In this document: one piece after another, positions 11,759-23,077 of the stretch
Layout of the letters: every line of letters begins with the position of its first letter
How positions within the stretch are numbered: position 1 is the stretch's first letter
Assembly: GCA_027576995.1 (NCBI GenBank)
Contig: JANBQC010000054.1
Coordinates: 1-64,000, forward strand
From: Dimargaris cristalligena
Taxonomy: Eukaryota > Kickxellomycota > Dimargaritomycetes > Dimargaritales > Dimargaritaceae
Length of the DNA stretch: 64,000 bases
Direction of reading: 5' to 3'
Program-made: the position numbers and the translations under genes
Notes under the pieces: generated by a model
Databases searched by the model: none
What the model was told of the DNA's origin: nothing
The model's input: the letters and a program-made list of their open reading frames with translations, nothing else

Positions 11759-13983
11759 TTAAACGCGTTTGGCAATTTCGATACACACTTTGCAGCCTTG
11801 TTTGATAATCTGAGAAAGTCCTTCGTAAACCGGCGCCTGTCGGTAAATATTGTGGTTGATGAGAGTGAAGGGGGGGGGGTTGAAGGTGATTACAACCGCC
11901 AATGGGCAGGGTGGAGGAGGAGGGGGAGGGTGGTTTGGTTTAGTTATGCATTGGAAGTACAAGGACCGTTGAAATGGTGAAACCCCTTTACACTTTTAGA
12001 AATCCAGAGTGGCGCGGCATCGTAGATATATTCCGATTGACCAGGGCGTTATGCCTATGCTTAAGTTAACTTACCTTATGGGCATCGTGTTGCACGGCAG
12101 TGTCCAAGTGTTCAAGTTCGTCGTCGCGGAATTCCTTGATAATCTACAATCAGCCAGGTAGTATAATCAGCCAAATTACCCATAGAGCCAGTTGTACTCA
12201 GAATTAGACACAAATGTCGTTTAACCAGTGAATCATAGGACGCCCCTCTTCATTCAAGCAACTTGTTTTAGTGCCTTACTAACTCTAGGCCCACCACACC
12301 ACTCTCCCTCCCTTTCATTACACTAACCCAACCCAACGGATGGGGCAAAAATGATTGGCAGTAACATCGACCCCAATAAGGTAGAATGGCAAGGATTGCC
12401 CAGGGGCTCTAAATCCCGTGTGACTCTAATATCTTCAAACAGCCTTACCTTCCGTAGATTCTCAATTTCAGGATGGTCAATTTTAAGAAGTTCGCGCAGT
12501 TGGCTAAATAAGTACAAATCAAAGGAGTGAAGGAGGGGGGGATATACAAGAAGCAATACAGTTACCATCAGTCCGTCAGGTCAACGGTGCAAAAATTAGA
12601 ACATAGGTGAAGTATTAGGGGAGGGTAGAGGGATCAGCCAGGAAAGAAAATGTGACTAAATTCCCAGCACAATCCTCTCGATATTATTAGTCAGGGAGAT
12701 TGTTAATCACTATTCCAGCGACTATATATTTTAACCCTATTGTCTAAACCGGTTCCGTGGGGGGGGGCTAGACCCAAAATGCCTAGTCACCGGGTAGTAG
12801 TGATCAAGCCCGCCACGACATGGGTGGGTAGAAGGTCAGACCCATATTGCCGGGGGGAAGAGGACGGGTGTATTGGCAGAGCTATACTAACGGATAGGCT
12901 ATCCAGGGCCACTCTCGACTTAGTATCCCAGTTTTCACCTTTACCGAGTGAGTCGTGGGTAACTATGCCTAGTCACCAAGATACACGATCCCTCTAATCC
13001 CAGTTGCACTAAATACCAGACCAGGGGGGGGATTAGTGTGTGGGTGTGGTCAGCCAAAGAGCGACTGAGGATGAAAGTTGGGTGTGTAAAAATCAGAACT
13101 CGTCCCTCCCTCCATGTAGTAAGTAGTAGTGGTAGTCCATTTTTGAAACTTACTCGTCGTAGTGTTGGCCAATCACCGTTTCAACGGCTTCCGTACACGC
13201 CATGGCGGCTTCTTTGCCCATGAGAGCGGTGCCGGCCCCTACAACCAACCCCGCCGTTTCCCAAATCGGACGAAGCAGGGTGGGTCGAACGCGATTCTGG
13301 CCAATAAACTGGTCAAATACGAACAGATGCTTCTTTTCCTGGTCCCACATGTGCTGTTCAACAAAACATCGAGTTATTTCATATATGCAATGGGGGAAAT
13401 GGGTGAGTGGGGTGGGGTGAAGTAGGACGACGTGTAATACACCAGCATATATGAATATGCTTATATATATATATATATATATATTTGGTGTTTCATTCGT
13501 AACCTCGCCACCATCTCATAAAGGAAGAGTTGCCTTATTTACCTCAATCAAAGGCCCTAGAGTAGGATGCCGGGCGAATACCGCATGCTGGCCCTTATAA
13601 ATATAATTGGCCCCAATTTCACCGGCCTGGTTCACCCGCAGCATCGAAGCAATCATATCCCGCTGGGTGGTATTCAAGTGGGGCCAAGCCAGACGCAGAC
13701 TGGTGCGGTACTCCCCGAAGCGGGCCCACAGGTCTTCCTCCCTTCCTTCGCGAAAACCGGCAGTGGTCGGCCCCGTTCCCGTCCCCGCGCTGCTGTGGGT
13801 CGGACTGGTCCTGAGGGAACGCTGCGCCAAAGGTCGAGTGAAGAAGGAGGAGGAGGAGGAGGACGTACCTCCCCATACTGCAGCTCGATTGACCCAAAGG
13901 GAGGCGGTGGTCGGGAGGAATGGTCGGGTCCCTAGAGCCTGAGCCAAGCGAATGGAGGTGCGGGAAGTAGTCAGTCGCCACAT
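11759..13983 (-). CDS. COQ7: 5-demethoxyubiquinone hydroxylase, mitochondrial
   Basis: This enzyme hydroxylates demethoxyubiquinone late in ubiquinone synthesis at the mitochondrial inner membrane. Five exons can be joined: 13983-13543, 13353-13154, 12503-12449, 12143-12075 and 11836-11759. All introns are GT-AG and phases match, giving 280 residues. The di-iron ligand motifs are all present: E122 in [10 protein letters not shown]153 and H156 in WDQEKKH, E205 in the [11 protein letters not shown] helix with H211, and E241 and H244 in [10 protein letters not shown]. The first ~90 residues are rich in Arg, Ser and Thr with few acids, as expected of a mitochondrial targeting peptide ([15 protein letters not shown]). 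Intron 2 is long (650 bases), and intron 1 carries a TA microsatellite. The C-terminus (CIEIAKRV) matches the family's usual end. Identification is firm; exact splice sites are inferred. Confidence 0.92.
13462..13484. repeat. (TA)n microsatellite inside COQ7 intron 1
   Basis: An alternating TA tract lies wholly within the first intron of COQ7. Confidence 0.9.
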
Positions 13984-14842
13984 GGTACGAAGTAGTAAAG
14001 ATTAGCAGGGAATATGTTTATCAGCAAGTTAGATAAAAGTGGGTGAGAATCACACGGTACGTCAATCCCAAGGCTTCGATCGACCCTAAAGGAATGCGCT
14101 TCAGAGCCAAAGTAGTCAAAACCAAACGGGGAGTGTATTCTATTAGGGTGAGGGGGGTGTTGAACCCATTTTCAGACCTATTGCTCGAATAAGGTGGGTT
14201 TCTGGTGTATCCAACACCTGCCTCTCCTCTCCTCTCCTCCCCTCCCCTTGGCCGCAGTCAGGGAGAACGAGTGGGTAGCAAAGCTGGTTAACGTCATCAG
14301 TGGAGGGATACTTTTTACAGGCCAAGCCTGCTTCATTTTCCCATTTTGGGATCAGTTTAGCTGAGTTTAATGACAGCTGACTTCCAAGAAACACGCCTTT
14401 TAGTTAAATATTATCGATGACGCATCGTTACCCCTCTGCTTTTTCTGGATAGTCTGTGCTGAATGTCCGAAAACCTTTCGTCATCTTTAAAAAGTAAAAT
14501 TAAGAAGCCATTTAAGAGACAAATTCACATGACAATCTCTCCTCACTACACCCCATACCGGACTGACGTTGAATCGGTTAAAATGGCTACACAATAAAAG
14601 CATACTGGTGGAGTATCTGTAATCATAGTAGTAATATATTGACTTGAAATATATGGTAAGACCTGGTAAAATAAATAGAAGAGAAAGAGAGAGTGTGTGT
14701 GGAAATAATAGTCTGATCTGTACACGCAACCGAAGATATGTTGCTAACAGTGTAAGCAAAAAATAATGAAAAGCGGTGCGATATATCCAAGGAACATCCA
14801 TGGAAGTGGATCCAGCAAGCGGGCACCTTCTCACCCCATGGC
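13984..14842. other. Spacer between PAH1 3' end and COQ7 5' end
   Basis: AT-rich sequence with no supported gene. It must hold the COQ7 promoter and the PAH1 3' untranslated region. A pyrimidine-rich tract of repeated tcctc lies near 14222-14246. Confidence 0.5.
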
Positions 14843-17800
14843 CTACAGATAGGAAAATTCGTTCAGATCAATTTCGGGGCTCATTTGGACGCTGTCCAGG
14901 TACTCATTAAACAAATCCTCATCTTTGTGCCCACTACCGCTCGAATCCGCAGTGGGCTTAGTAGTCACCATTAACGGCTTTGCTGCTGGCAGGTTAACGT
15001 CGGGTTTGGCCGATGCGGTAGACTGATCCAATACCGGGTTAGTGCCCGGAAGGGCCACAGAGGCGGCAGGTGCGGGGGCGTGGGTAGTGGAAGATGCTCC
15101 GGTTGAAACTGATGCCGATGCCAATACTGGTGACGCTGACGATGCTTGTACCGGTACCGGTGCCGATGCAACCGCGGGGGGTTGGTCAGAGTCCCGGCCG
15201 GGGAATGTGCCATTATCATTTAGCGTTAGCGGTGCTAATGGGGGTGAAAAGAAACGGCGGGTCGACGGCAGTGGTGGGGAGTACGAGTTGGTATGGTCCA
15301 CCTGAGTAGGGGCCGTCTCGTGGGTCGGTTTCTTAGGTAGCCACGTGGGGGGTTGGCTGCCGGTGGTGACGATGGAGGCGGCGGAGCCCAGCGACACTTT
15401 TCGGGGCTTAGGGCGAGAGTCTGGGTTTGAGCTTGGGCCGGGGACTTGGCTCGGCGCTGTGGCCGATGATGTCGTGGAACTGGTGGATGAAGGGGGGTCG
15501 CCACCGCCTGACGTTGGATGAACAGGCTCAAGAGCAGTATCATCTAGGTGGGTAGTAGTGGTAGTAGAGGTGGTGGTGGCCTTGGTACTATCCACCGCCT
15601 CTTCAGTTTCGCTGGCCGTATTGGAATGTTCTACCGTAGGACCGGGTTTGCCATTAGAGCGGGAGGTGCCGTTAGTAGAAGGCAGGTTAGGCACACTTTC
15701 GCCACTGCCGGTACCACTGTTACCGGTAATTTGATGGGTTACCGAAGTGGCACTCCGGTTGAGTGAATCGAAGAGTCCACCCAAATTAGTAACCCGACTA
15801 ATCATACTTCGCCGCTTGGTGGGGCCTTTGTGGGACCCCGGCGGGGATTGCGTCGGTGACGTAGGTGTCGCGGCCGTGGCAGCGGTTGCAGTCGAAGTGA
15901 CCGCCGATTCGTCCCCTCCAGCACTGCCCGGCGCAGGAGCGTCTGCCTCTTTGGAGTGAGTCAGACTCGCCACTTCCACTTGGGTATCGGTATCGGTATG
16001 GGTGGGGTTAGGGGTGGTGACTGCGACTGTCCCGGGCAACGACGTTGTCGATTTAGCCGGCTGGGTTTCCGCGATGATTTTCGCCGACGGAATAGCAGGC
16101 ACGGCAGTGGTCGCCGTCGGGGGTTTCCCCGCGTTCATCTTCGCCTGATGCAAGGTGGCTGCCGAAGCCGAGGCCGCGGCCATTCGGATTTCCTCTTCCT
16201 CCAACAGGACATCGATTTCCGGTAGGGCCGGTTTCCAGTAATTCCAATCGTTGTATTCAGTGACCAAATTTTCGGTGACGGGGGGGAAAATTTGATCGAC
16301 GAGGGAATTAAGGGACAGGTAGGAGGACCGGTAGCCCGCGAGTAATTCCAATTTCACTTCACCCGAGTATTCGATAGTGAAGATGCGGGAGGTAGGGACG
16401 TTGACACTGCGGTAGGAGAGCGCATCGGTGATGCGGTTGCCGAACCCCGCGTAGAACGGGTTACGGTCGCCGAAGATGCTTTTCACGTCCCGCAGGCAGG
16501 CCATTTTAAAGACCTGCGGCTGGCGGGCAATCACTTCCCGGTGGAGGGATTCGAAAAGGCGGTCGGGGGACATGATGACGGGGCCGTCGGGAAGGTGGTA
16601 CGGTCCCTGGGTGACGCCCCGGAGGTAGGCCCGCGTGGCGTCCGCCTGGCCAATGGCCCGCGAGGTAAGGTACATAATTTGGTAGCCGTTCCGGGTGATG
16701 TCTGTATAGAGCTTAGCTACCCCAATGTGCGTCCAGTCCTTACCGACCATGGTGAAAATATGGCCCAGCGCATCGGATTTGGTGATGGTCCCGTCAATGT
16801 CGGAAATAACGAGTTGGGTATCGTGCTTGAGGAAAAATATCTTGGCGGTACATACTGCCCGGGCCTGGGCATTGCCGCCGTTGGGGGGTTTGGCTGGGGC
16901 TCCGGTGTCCCCAGGAGCTGAAGTGGATTCGTCCCTACCGGCATCTTCGCTTTGCAGCTGGTTCGGTTCACCTGGGAGGCAGTTACCTTCCTCTTCGGGG
17001 TTACCACCATCCGGTGGTCGGGCGGTCAAGGATGTCCCCGCGTCCTCTTCATCGGGACCACCGTTTGCCCCCGGGTTCGTCCGCACCGTAAATTTAACGG
17101 AATTCACTCCGTATTGGAGGCCCATCTGTTTCAACTGGTCCGAAGTTAGGCGAAGGGTCTTGGCGTAGTGACGGGGCCGTTCGCTGGTTTCCATGGGTAA
17201 AGCGATATGGTCAGTACTGTCCATAAAGGTGTGTGCCTTGCTCCGGGGGCTCATGAGTTCGCTTTCAGACCGAGCGTGGTTCAAGGTGGGCAGGGCTCGT
17301 TCAGTGGTAGTGGCACTAGTTTTAGTAATGGCCGTTGCGGATGTCAGTGGGGATGGTGAGGGCTGGGCAGGTAGGTTGGTTGCTGGTTTATCGGCCACCG
17401 CGGAGGTATGGGGACTGGGTGGGGGCTGGCTGCGGCCCCACCAACGCCAGGTACGACGTAGGCTATAGCCGGGTGATTTGCGTAGGGTCCGCGACTGACT
17501 TCCCGCTGCGCTCGGGTCCGCCTCATCTTCGGTGTCCGCATCGTTGTCTTCTCCGGGGTCACTCTGGGCGCCTCGGGCGATGGCGCTGGCGTTCAAGGGG
17601 GAAAGAGCCTTGGGGGTGGCCAATGCCTTGTCCGCTAGAGGAGTGGAGGGCCGGGAGGCCTCAAGGGGTTGTAGGCCATTGATGGAGGGTAGTTCCAGCG
17701 GCCGGTTGAAGGCCAGCAGCGAAATGAGCAGGGGGGCCACGTTGGGCCAAGTATAGTACTGTTGCTTGACCCGGACCACCAGGTTATGGTCGGCTAGGAG

Positions 17801-19756
17801 GGTATGGGAATCCGCCGCAAATTCTTCGTAGGTCAGCGTATGGGTATCGAACACCCGGGCATTGGCGTCCTCATTACGACCTAGGGCCCGCCAGCCGCAT
17901 AGTGAGAGCTCCACGGGCGGGTGATTGGTCGCGGTTGGTGTGGGAGTTGACGCTGATGATGGATCACCGGCGGAGGAAGCAGTAGTAGTAGTAGTAGCTT
18001 CAGGTGGTGTCGGTTTATCGTGAATGGCTCCCATACTACTATGGTCCGAGGCCGTATCGGATCCTAACCGTTCTTCGACCGTCGGGTGGGTGGCCACCGG
18101 GGTGGGGGTCGGAGTTTCCTGCTTAGGACTAGCATCGGTCGACGAACCGGATAAGAACGCTTGCCGATCATGCAGACCGGGGGTCCGGAAGGCGTCGTGT
18201 TGATGCAGTTCCCGGGACTGTTCATAGTGGATCAGGTCATCCAGCTGAGTCATTGTGTATTCATCATCACTTTTTACGTCGTGGCGAAGGTCCGCGAGGC
18301 GGGTGCGGGACCGCTGACGCTTATCGACTAGCTCATGGCCCGCTTTGGCCACATCCAGTAGCAGATGGGGTAGATTAGGGCGGTGACGCTGACTCTCGGG
18401 GAATTGGGATTGAGTTTTGTAGCCCGTGGTGTCAAGCAATAGCGTATCGTCACGGGGACTGGGCTCCTTGAAGGCCTTGGACAACCGCCGGCCGTCGAGG
18501 GACACCCGGTGGGACGCGGTGGGTCGGCGGTCCGTAGTGGTGGGGGTGGAGTGATGAGGACTTGTCGCCGTAGGGCTCCGGGTTTCTTCCGGCAGGGTAT
18601 ACGGTTTAACGGCAAAATCACCGGCCGAGCCCGGGGGATCGGGGGATTCACTGTGGGCAGCGTCCAGGTCGTGGTCACTGGCGGCGCTTACGTAGCCGTC
18701 GTACTGACGACCGTCGCCGGGGTTGGGGTATTCGGCGGGGGCATCGCCCAGATCCAGATAGTCCGGCTCGGTAATTCCGTCCAGGGGCTCGGTAATGGGC
18801 GAGGTGGCGAATTCCTGGGGTACTGGTTGGTCCGACTCGATCACGAAGAAGGCCTCCCCAGCGTCGCCAAGTTTCATGTGAACGCTCACTGGCTGGCCAT
18901 TCACCAAGAGATCCACCTGAAGTACACGTGTACGACGGGATTGGACCAGGTACCAATATATATATATCAAAGTAGCAATGAGGGGTTAGTATGGTGATGA
19001 GTATAATAGAGTAGCGGTAGGCCGTTGTGATCAATGGATCAAACACCCCCTCTAGTCGGGTGTCCAGGGGCGCACGCTATGCTCCGGGCTGGATTATTAC
19101 CGCTTAATGCATACCCCCCTTTCCCCTATGAACTTGTATTCCAGGTACACCCTGATCAATGAAACCAGCAACTACACCTATTTGCCAGACACGCTATGGG
19201 TGTACTAATCAATTCGCAAGGGGAATGGGCTGTTCATAGAGACGCAAAAGGATGAAAGACGGGCCTCTGTATCAATGTGTAGTTCAGGGTACCAAGAGGC
19301 TAATCGGAGGCGTATAGTAATGAACAGGCCCATTTGGCGTATAGTCAGGGTCAATAGGAAGTGGGAAAAGGGTAGGAAAAACGCACACTTCCCCATTTTT
19401 CTCGGCGTACCCATATCCCTGTTCACTCACTATTGCCTACTCCAGGGACTTCTGCCATGTCCCCCAGCGCTCAAGCGGCCGCTGGAGAGAGGGCAGATGT
19501 CTTACATACTAGGTCTCGGATACCACTCTGGGGCGGGACAAGTAAAAGGAGTTGTTAGGTCTAGCCGGTAACTTACCACTTTCTCGGATGGCCGCAGGAG
19601 TTGGAATTTACCGAAGCGAACATGAAAGGGAGTGCAGGCCAGAGTACCATCGGCCCGCTCGGCTACGATAATGTCGATAGCGCCTGAGAGGGTCGATGGG
19701 TTGAGTTCTTTATAGAACTCGGATACTGTATTCAGCACCCGTCCCACGTACTGCAT
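14843..19756 (-). CDS. PAH1: Lipin-type phosphatidate phosphatase
   Basis: This enzyme dephosphorylates phosphatidate to diacylglycerol and so balances phospholipid against triacylglycerol synthesis at the ER/nuclear membrane. Two exons are read: 19756-19577 (60 codons, starting MQYVGRVLNTVSEF) and 18916-14843, joined in phase 0 over a 660-base GT-AG intron, giving 1417 residues. The N-LIP domain spans residues 1 to ~100 and crosses the intron (FHVRFGKFQLL, then MKLGDAGEAFFV). The C-LIP catalytic domain (~755-935) has the HAD-type DIDGT motif near residue 765, followed by TSRAIGQADATRAYL and GFGNRITDALSYR. The ~480 residues after the catalytic domain are unusually long and low-complexity (Ser, Thr, Pro, Ala), as is the region between the two LIP domains; many Ser/Thr-Pro sites would suit regulation by phosphorylation. 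Identification is firm; start and intron are supported by the family pattern. Confidence 0.93.
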
Positions 19757-20793
19757 GGTAAGTGACTTGGCGACTGGCAGGTAGGCTGTAGGGATAAGAA
19801 CAGGAAGAATAAAAAGAATGGGAATAGTAATAGGGCTATTTATAATAGGGGGAATAGACCAGACCAGCAGTGGCCTGTGACAGCGGGACTCGCTTAAGAA
19901 GAAGAAGAAGAAGAAGGGGGGCTACCAGTGGTGGAACTAAAGGTGAAATGCGAAGGTTGGGGAAATGCAAGTTAGAACGGGTGAGCAGCTAGCTATGCAC
20001 TTAAACCAAAGGCGCCGAAGGAGAAAAGGATGCGTAGTATAGAAGCGTATAGAGGAGAGTGGGGGGAGGTTTGGGTGGGGCACGGTCATTATTTATGGGA
20101 GAGGAGGGGGCCCTTTGAAGCCACACCGCACCGCTGACTCTATATGCGGTATAATGGCTGGCATTATGGAACAGCACGCAGGCTGCTTTACTTTTGCTTA
20201 TATAAATTCGAGGCAGCCTTGCCACCCAGCACGTCCTGCGGGGTCAGCCGGTTGCCTCCTCAGGAACTGTGCTAGTCACATGTTCTCGGGGGCGGGGTCT
20301 TGTGTGTGGAGGAGACTCTATATGCGCTTATATCCAGCGCAAGAAGAGGTATAGAGGGGGGCATGGCCATTCTATAAAAAGGGCCAACGTTTCCACTAGG
20401 CAAATCCCATTAAAGGTTACTTCTATATTGTATTCAAAGACATCTTCCCTATTATCTCCCCAAAGCAGTACCCCAACTGAAGTTGATGCGAGAGGCGAGT
20501 AAGCCACACCTCCCCCCAGGCCTGTATATTCGCATGGCCAGTCCATGATCAATAAACAGAGCAGCCCAGCCCTCTTCACACGAGACACATTGCCTGTGAT
20601 TCCACCACACGCCCAGTTTCATTCACGCTTGCATCAGGCAATCCCAAAGGCAAGAAAGGTTTTATTCCGTCGGATGGATACAGGTTTGGGCCATTCCGGC
20701 GCTCTAGGTTGGTATGTGAATCTAGCTAAGCAAATATATAATCAGACATTTATTTTTCTAGTGGACTCATTGGACATGGCCAGCTTGCTGATT
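19757..20793. other. Spacer between APT1 3' end and PAH1 5' end
   Basis: No supported gene. It contains an AAG trinucleotide run at 19896-19916, about 140 bases upstream of the PAH1 start, where it could lie in the promoter or 5' untranslated region. Confidence 0.5.
19896..19916. repeat. (AAG)n microsatellite upstream of PAH1
   Basis: Seven consecutive AAG units lie in the presumed promoter or leader region of the lipin gene. Confidence 0.9.
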
Positions 20794-21729
20794 TTAACAG
20801 GGGCACTTGAAAAGAGAGTAGACAGGGCTCTTGAGTTGGGCGGTTCCATCCAAACCCTCCAATTCGATCATAAAAATGAATTCAACCACCTGGCCACCCA
20901 GCTGGGCGACCAGCTCACCGGCCGCCAGGGCGCTGCCTCCGGTCGCGATTAAATCGTCGATAACCACCACCTTCTGGCCCGGCTTGATGGCATCGGACTG
21001 CATCTCGAAAACATCCTACAGTCGACCCAAGGGTGCACCACCCACCAGAGGTGATTATAATAAATACCAGAAAGTCGAAGAAGGTTAGTATGTATGCATG
21101 CATAGTTATAGAAGAGACTGTCTTTGCCCCATCCAACAATATTCTATACGGGTCGAAGAATTGAAGCTAGGGGGGGGATCACCCTACCACACTTACCTGG
21201 CCATATTCCTTAGTATAGTAAACCTGGACCGTTTGACCGGGCAGTTTTCCGGCTTTGCGAACGGGGACGAAGGGTACTCCTAGGCGGGCACAGACCAGGG
21301 CTCCGAAGAGAAAGCCGCGGGCATCCAGACCAACGATGGCATCGACAGGCTCCTTATTCTGGGCCTTGATATGGTCGGTGATATGGGTAATGACCGACTC
21401 CAGAGCCGCAGGGTTTTGGAACAGCGGGAAAATATCGTAGAAATGAATTCCCTGGCGAACGGTACGCATCATGATATAGTTTCATAAGTGGTTTAGTATG
21501 GTTGGTGTCGATTGGCTGAATGACCAGAGTAGGGTGGGGAATGCACTGGCACGGACTGCTCCCTGAGGGGTTAGTGGTTCATACGGCCGCCCTTTTCAGT
21601 AACTCGGTATGACAGTTTGGGCCCGGAGGACCAGAGCAAGCCATGTCTCCTTAGCTCGAGCCTTACCTTTTTGGGGAAATCCGGCACAATGCGGATAATG
21701 CTCTTGATATGCTCGCTGTTGAATTCCAT
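20794..21729 (-). CDS. APT1: Adenine phosphoribosyltransferase
   Basis: This enzyme converts adenine and PRPP to AMP in purine salvage, in the cytosol. Three exons, 21729-21667, 21451-21197 and 21015-20794, join in phase 0 across GT-AG introns of 215 and 181 bases, giving 179 residues, the usual family length. The N-terminus MEFNSEHIKSIIRIVPDFPKK continues in exon 2 as GIHFYDIFPLF, the family's PDFPxxGI hallmark split by intron 1. Exon 2 carries VGLDARGFLFG, FVPVRKAGKLPG and YTKEYG. Exon 3 carries the PRPP-binding loop VVVIDDLIATGGSA, with D126, D127, T131, G132 and G133. All expected motifs are intact, so the enzyme should be functional. Confidence 0.95.
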
Positions 21730-22258
21730 GGCGGGAGTTGGAGAAGAGGTGAGGGAGGGGTGGGCGAATGAGGGAATGAAGGGGGGGAGGTATACTTATG
21801 AATAATAGGTAACGAAACAGGAGGAAGTCCACGGAGTTAAATAGTCGAGAAAGATATATAACAAGGTTACTGTGGGTAAAGGAAGGAGAAGGCTTATGTA
21901 AAAGACGAGCTGGCAAGTTGCTCCAAATATGAGAGAGAGATAGAGAGAGAGGGGGGGGGATTGACTGTGGATATCCGAGAAAGAAGAGGGGGGGATTTCC
22001 GCCCCTTGTTGCTCTTCCTGCCAACCTTAAGGGTACAGAAGATTATGAGGGGGGACACCCTTTAGCCTAAACGGGGGCAATGAGGGGGAGGGGATGGTAA
22101 GGGGGCTTTTAGCTATCTAAGAAGAAATCCCCCCACTTTACTATAACAACCCATCTATTGCCATTTTATTTACCCCGTAATACATCAGCAATTCGATGGG
22201 ATTAGCGGAACAATTTGCTGGCTAACCAATTGGCTTGGATTATCGATTGCTAGGTGGG
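21730..22258. other. Spacer upstream of APT1
   Basis: Purine- and G-rich spacer (minus-strand CT-rich leader of APT1) with several G runs. No gene is supported. Confidence 0.5.
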
Positions 22259-22925
22259 CTAGTCAGAAATACATCCTACAAAGGGATTGGTGATTGGAGG
22301 TTGGGTTAGCAAGAGCCACTCTACTACTTGTTTCACTAAAGCCTCTTTCTTTATAAAAGGTTTACTACATTGATCACTGGGTATATATTGTAAGTTCATC
22401 GGGGTGATCACGGCAAATAGATAAAGGATATCATTTAACACCTTGGATACCCCTACCCCGGTGTCTATTTCGATTGCCACTTGGCCTTTCAGTGACCCAT
22501 GACTGGCAATAATAGACATAGCCCCACCTAAAAGAATAAGCTAACTAAACTGTGGTTAGTCGTTCGAGCAACCCGCTAAAATAACATAGCCTTGGGGTAT
22601 AATTGGAATTAAGGCAGGACATTCCTACGGCCATATCCAGGGAGGCCTGGACTAGAGATATTTAGCCATGCACCGCCCTAGCTGCTTTATAGGCATTCTA
22701 TTCTTGATGTAAACTAAGGGATTCAAGCCTAGCATCCCAGCTAATTCGAGAACTTGTAATCAATCGACACTCGTATATATAATCCCGTTTTGTAAATACC
22801 AAGTCTCTAGCTTTGCCCAACAACCAATTACCGCTATCCCTCTAGCCTACCTACTTTCCGAGAGTTTTATCAGTAAGCTCGACAAATTCGAGAAGTCGAC
22901 GGTCTTGTGCATTAGGACTGCCTAT
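22259..22925 (-). pseudogene. Decayed coding stretch of unknown family
   Basis: The minus strand shows protein-like segments broken by stops and a frame change. From upstream to downstream: a segment with NAQDRRLLEFVELTDKTLG; in the same frame after stops, KARDLVFTKRDYIYE and SRISWDARLESLSLHQE; then AYKAARAVHG and VQASLDMAVGMSCLNS; and, in another frame from an ATG at 22519, an 86-codon frame beginning MSIIASHGSLKGQVAIEIDTG. The codons look more like coding DNA than spacer. I cannot name a family. Some breaks may be introns rather than mutations, or the similarity to coding DNA may be chance. Confidence 0.3.
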
Positions 22926-23077
22926 ATAATAGAAATAAATGCAGGTAGGTCATCCATACATAAAAATAAATACATACCAAAAATGGGTATTTGCGATAAA
23001 ATACATTGGTTTATTAATCCACAGCTGTAGATTCAGTGATGCCAAAATTTCCAAACTAGTATATACATGTAGCACAT

